From contig NZ_JABBXB010000006.1 in assembly GCF_013387485.1 (NCBI RefSeq), positions 1 to 64,000 on the forward strand: 64,000 bases of DNA, written 5' to 3'. The notes under the pieces are model-generated. The model made no database searches, was not told where the DNA came from, and saw only the letters and a program-made list of their open reading frames with translations. The position numbers and the translations under genes were made by a program. Below, in pieces: positions 61,421-64,000 of the stretch (within the stretch, counting starts at the first letter, position 1; every line of letters starts with the position of its first letter). The stretch comes from Stenotrophomonas sp. SAM-B. GTDB taxonomy: Bacteria; Pseudomonadota; Gammaproteobacteria; Xanthomonadales; Xanthomonadaceae.

Positions 61421-62521
61421 TCACGCGCGGTGCGGGGTGCCCAGGTATTCGGCGCTCTGCATTTCGATCAGGCGCGAGGCGGTGCGCTCGAACGCGCCCT
61501 GCAGGCGGACGCCCGAATACAGCGCCACGGGGGAATCGGTGGCGGTGCAGACCAGGTTGACGTGGCGGTCGTACAGCTCGTCGATCAGGTTGACGAAGCG
61601 ACGCGCGGCATCTTCGTTGAGCGTGTCGAAGTGCGGGATGTCGCCGAGCAGCACGGTGTTGAACTCGTGCGCGATCTCGATGTAATCCGAGGGGCCGCGC
61701 GGGCCTTCGCAGAGCGCCTTGAAATCGAACCAGACGATGCTCTTGCCGCGGCCGCGCACCGGAATCTTGCGCGCCTCGATCTCGATGTTGCCCGCCTTGG
61801 CCGGTTGCCCACCACTGAGCTCGGCCCAGCGGCCGGCCAGCCAGGCGTCGCTGCCGGCATCGATCGGGGACTGGTACACCGGCGAGCGGGTCAGCGCGCG
61901 CATGCGGTAGTCCTCGGTGCCTTCGGCGTAGAGCTCCACGCAGTAGGTCTGCAGCAGCCCGATCGCGGGCATGAAGCTGTCGCGCTGCAGGCCGTTGAGA
62001 TAGAGGTTTTCGACGGCGGTGTTGGAGGTGGTCACCAGGGTCACGCCCTCGGCGAACATGCGCTCGAGCAGGCGCGCCAGCAGCATCGCATCGCCGATGT
62101 CGGTGACGAAGAACTCGTCCAGCACCAGCACGCGCAGCTTGCTGCGCCACTCCTGGGCGATCTTCGCGAGCGGATCGCTCTGCCCCTGGTGCTCGCGCAG
62201 GCGCTCGTGGATGCCGCGCATGAAGCGATGGAAATGGGTCCGGTACTTCTGCTCGATCGGCAGGCCGTCATAGAACAGATCGACCAGGAAGGTCTTGCCG
62301 CGCCCCACCCCGCCCCAGAAATACAGGCCCTTGACCGGCTCGGGCTTCTTCCAGAATGCGGAGAGTCGATCCAGCCAGCCGTCCTGCGCGCTGTCGACCA
62401 GCGCGAGATGGATGCGATCCAGCTCGGCCAGGGCGGCGTGCTGGGCCGGGTCGTTCTGCCATTCGCCCCGGGCCACGCCATCGGCGTAGCGCTGCGACGG
62501 GGTCATCACCGTGTCGCTCAT
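61421..62521 (-). CDS. zapE: Cell division protein ZapE (AFG1-like ATPase)
   Basis: A 366-residue P-loop ATPase. Walker A is GGVGRGKTFLVDLF and Walker B is VLVLDEFFVTD, with YRTHFHRFMRGIH and the sensor region TLVTTSNTAVENLY. In E. coli ZapE associates with FtsZ late in division and is needed under oxygen limitation or heat. The start at 62521 overlaps the alpha/beta-hydrolase stop by 4 bases. Confidence 0.93.
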   Translation of the reverse strand: MSDTVMTPSQRYADGVARGEWQNDPAQHAALAELDRIHLALVDSAQDGWLDRLSAFWKKPEPVKGLYFWGGVGRGKTFLVDLFYDGLPIEQKYRTHFHRFMRGIHERLREHQGQSDPLAKIAQEWRSKLRVLVLDEFFVTDIGDAMLLARLLERMFAEGVTLVTTSNTAVENLYLNGLQRDSFMPAIGLLQTYCVELYAEGTEDYRMRALTRSPVYQSPIDAGSDAWLAGRWAELSGGQPAKAGNIEIEARKIPVRGRGKSIVWFDFKALCEGPRGPSDYIEIAHEFNTVLLGDIPHFDTLNEDAARRFVNLIDELYDRHVNLVCTATDSPVALYSGVRLQGAFERTASRLIEMQSAEYLGTPHRA

Positions 62522-63204
62522 GTCGCGTCGGGGGCCGCGTCGGGGGCGGGATTCGGCAGCCACTGCTTGACGCCATGGATGAGCGCGCCGCGCAGGTCGA
62601 CGATCTTGCGGTGGAAGAAGTGGCTGGTGTCGGGCATGCGCACCAGTTCGTGCGGTGTATCCAGGCCGTCCAGCCAGTCATAGACCGCCTGCGGATCGAC
62701 GATCTCGTCTTCCTCGCCCTGGATCACCAGCCACTGGGCCGGCGGCTGCATGCCGTCGAAGTCCCAGCGCCCGGCGGGCGGCGCGATCGAGATCAGCGTC
62801 GTCGGCTGCAGATCGCCGGCGGCGCGCAGGGACACGTAGGCGCCGAAGCTGAAACCCGCCAGCCACAGGGCCTGGCCCGGCCGCTGCGCATGCACCCAGG
62901 CGGCGACGGCCTTGAGGTCGTCCTGCTCGCCCACGCCATTGTCGAACGTACCGGCCGAGTCGCCGACGCTGCGGAAGTTGAAGCGCACGGTGGCGATGCC
63001 CAGGTCGCGCAGCGAGCGCGCCGCCATGGTCACCACCTTGTTGTGCATGCTGCCGCCCTCGGTGGACAGGGGGTGGCAGACGATCGCCACCACCGGCTGC
63101 ACCGCGACATCGGCCTCGGGCAGATCAACCACGACATCCAGCGGACCGACCGGTCCGTCCAGCGTCAGCGCACCGCTTTCTTGGGGAAATGGGGGATTGT
63201 GCAT
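62518..63204 (-). CDS. Alpha/beta hydrolase (dienelactone-hydrolase-like)
   Basis: A 228-residue hydrolase. The triad is visible: Ser in GFSFGAYVS, Asp in GEEDEIVD and His in DTSHFFH. The oxyanion region CHPLSTEGGSMHNKV marks the small bacterial family often found beside division or envelope genes. The substrate is unknown. Start chosen at the ATG of MHNPPFPQ; a longer frame upstream is not supported. It is co-transcribed with zapE. Confidence 0.86.
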   Translation of the reverse strand: MHNPPFPQESGALTLDGPVGPLDVVVDLPEADVAVQPVVAIVCHPLSTEGGSMHNKVVTMAARSLRDLGIATVRFNFRSVGDSAGTFDNGVGEQDDLKAVAAWVHAQRPGQALWLAGFSFGAYVSLRAAGDLQPTTLISIAPPAGRWDFDGMQPPAQWLVIQGEEDEIVDPQAVYDWLDGLDTPHELVRMPDTSHFFHRKIVDLRGALIHGVKQWLPNPAPDAAPDAT

Positions 63205-63260
63205 GGCGTCATAATACCGTCCCTCCGCGTGCTTCACCGCCGCCCCCGCCGGATCCGTAC

Positions 63261-64000
63261 ATGCACTATCTGGTTTTCAGCGTTCTCTGCAGCGTGCTGG
63301 TCTCGGTGCTGCTGAAGCTGGCGCCGCGCCAGCGGCTGGACATGCCGCAGGTGGTGACCTGGAATTACCTGGTCGCCAGCGTGCTCAGCGCGGTGCTGCT
63401 GCAGCCCTCGCTGGCCTCGCTGCAGAGCGCGCATGCGCCGTGGGCTGCCCTGCTCTGCCTGGCCGTGGCACTGCCGGCGATCTTCCTGATGATGGCCCGC
63501 GCGGTGACCCGCGCCGGGATCGTGCGCAGCGACGTAGCCCAGCGCTTGTCGCTGCTGCTTTCGCTGCTGGCCGCGTTCCTGGTGTTCGGCGAGACCGCCA
63601 ACGGCTGGAAGCTGGCCGGGCTGGGCCTGGGCCTGCTGGCGATCCTGGGCATCAGCGTGCGCCCGCGCGCCGGGGCGGCCGAACCCACCGGCGGGCGGGC
63701 CTGGCCGTGGCTGCTGGCAGTGTGGGTGGGCTATGCCCTGGTCGACATCCTGCTGAAGAAGGTGGCCTTGTCGGGCACGCCCTCGATGGCCGCGCTGCTG
63801 GTCAGCTTCAGCCTGGCCTTCGTGCTGATGCTGGCGTTGCAGCTATGGCGCCACCTGCGCGGCATCGCCCGCCTGCAGTGGCGCAACGGGGTCGGCGGCG
63901 CCCTGCTCGGCCTGCTCAACTTCGGCAACATCCTGTTCTACGTGCGCGCCCACCAGCACCTGCCGGACAGCCCGGCGGTGGTGTTCGCCGGCATGAACAT
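63261..64000 (+). CDS. DMT superfamily transporter, partial at window end
   Basis: At least 246 residues of an EamA/DMT-type membrane protein with about seven hydrophobic helices visible before the window ends. The start is an ATG with a helical first segment (YLVFSVLCSVLVSVLLKLAP). The substrate cannot be predicted. It is divergent from the alpha/beta hydrolase gene, leaving 56 bases between the start codons. Confidence 0.78.
   Translation, partial: MHYLVFSVLCSVLVSVLLKLAPRQRLDMPQVVTWNYLVASVLSAVLLQPSLASLQSAHAPWAALLCLAVALPAIFLMMARAVTRAGIVRSDVAQRLSLLLSLLAAFLVFGETANGWKLAGLGLGLLAILGISVRPRAGAAEPTGGRAWPWLLAVWVGYALVDILLKKVALSGTPSMAALLVSFSLAFVLMLALQLWRHLRGIARLQWRNGVGGALLGLLNFGNILFYVRAHQHLPDSPAVVFAGMN

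Overview
The window is a high-GC bacterial chromosome segment, gene-dense, with many stop/start overlaps and a single tRNA. Protein content fits the Xanthomonadaceae: PhoPQ with a PepSY-like partner, a protein with the XVIPCD type IV secretion signal, LprI-like and MtfA proteins, and a B12-regulated MetE. Short palindromic repeats with GTAG-like heads lie between many genes and resemble the SMAG (REP-like) elements of Stenotrophomonas. Stenotrophomonas or a very close relative is the best guess. No prophage, insertion sequence or CRISPR array was seen.

Layout. 1-6626: two EamA exporters, an MHS-type MFS permease, an M28 peptidase, an MBL-fold hydrolase and a small membrane protein. 6797-13521: trpS, an exported protein, CsbD and entericidin-like stress genes, arginase, tRNA-Thr, and the birA-coaX-SPOR operon. 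13629-21959: small secreted protein plus MtfA-type peptidase, the phoPQ operon, dusA, a cysteine-rich exported protein in an AT-richer patch, a CDF transporter, and an AraC regulator divergent from ohr. 22093-24377: a likely type IV secretion effector with a candidate periplasmic immunity protein. 24401-31427: a five-gene valine-degradation operon (mmsA, acyl-CoA dehydrogenase, enoyl-CoA hydratase, 3-hydroxyisobutyryl-CoA hydrolase, mmsB) with a divergent ScfR-like regulator. 31495-33384: a patatin-like lipase.

33529-43125 is the most interesting block. A desaturase, FAD oxidoreductase, DUF1365 protein, two cyclopropane-synthase-like methyltransferases, DUF2878 and DUF1295 membrane proteins and a lipocalin form one operon. 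Next to it lies a second operon of a periplasmic protein, an ECF sigma factor and a RskA-like anti-sigma factor. Both operons carry the same 32-bp promoter pattern, TGCATCCAAAC-N12-CGTATCTCC, at exactly the same distance from the first start codon. The sigma factor therefore probably controls itself and a membrane-lipid modification pathway.

43126-53420: cobalamin riboswitch and metE, queH, pncA, a cluster of palindromic repeats, purU, a CGFS-motif exported protein, and aceE with a divergent LysR regulator. 53471-64000: old yellow enzyme, sirtuin, acyl-CoA thioesterase, a large palindromic repeat, nrdB and nrdA with a long 5' leader and two NrdR-like boxes, a DUF2884 protein, zapE, an alpha/beta hydrolase, and a partial DMT transporter cut by the window end.
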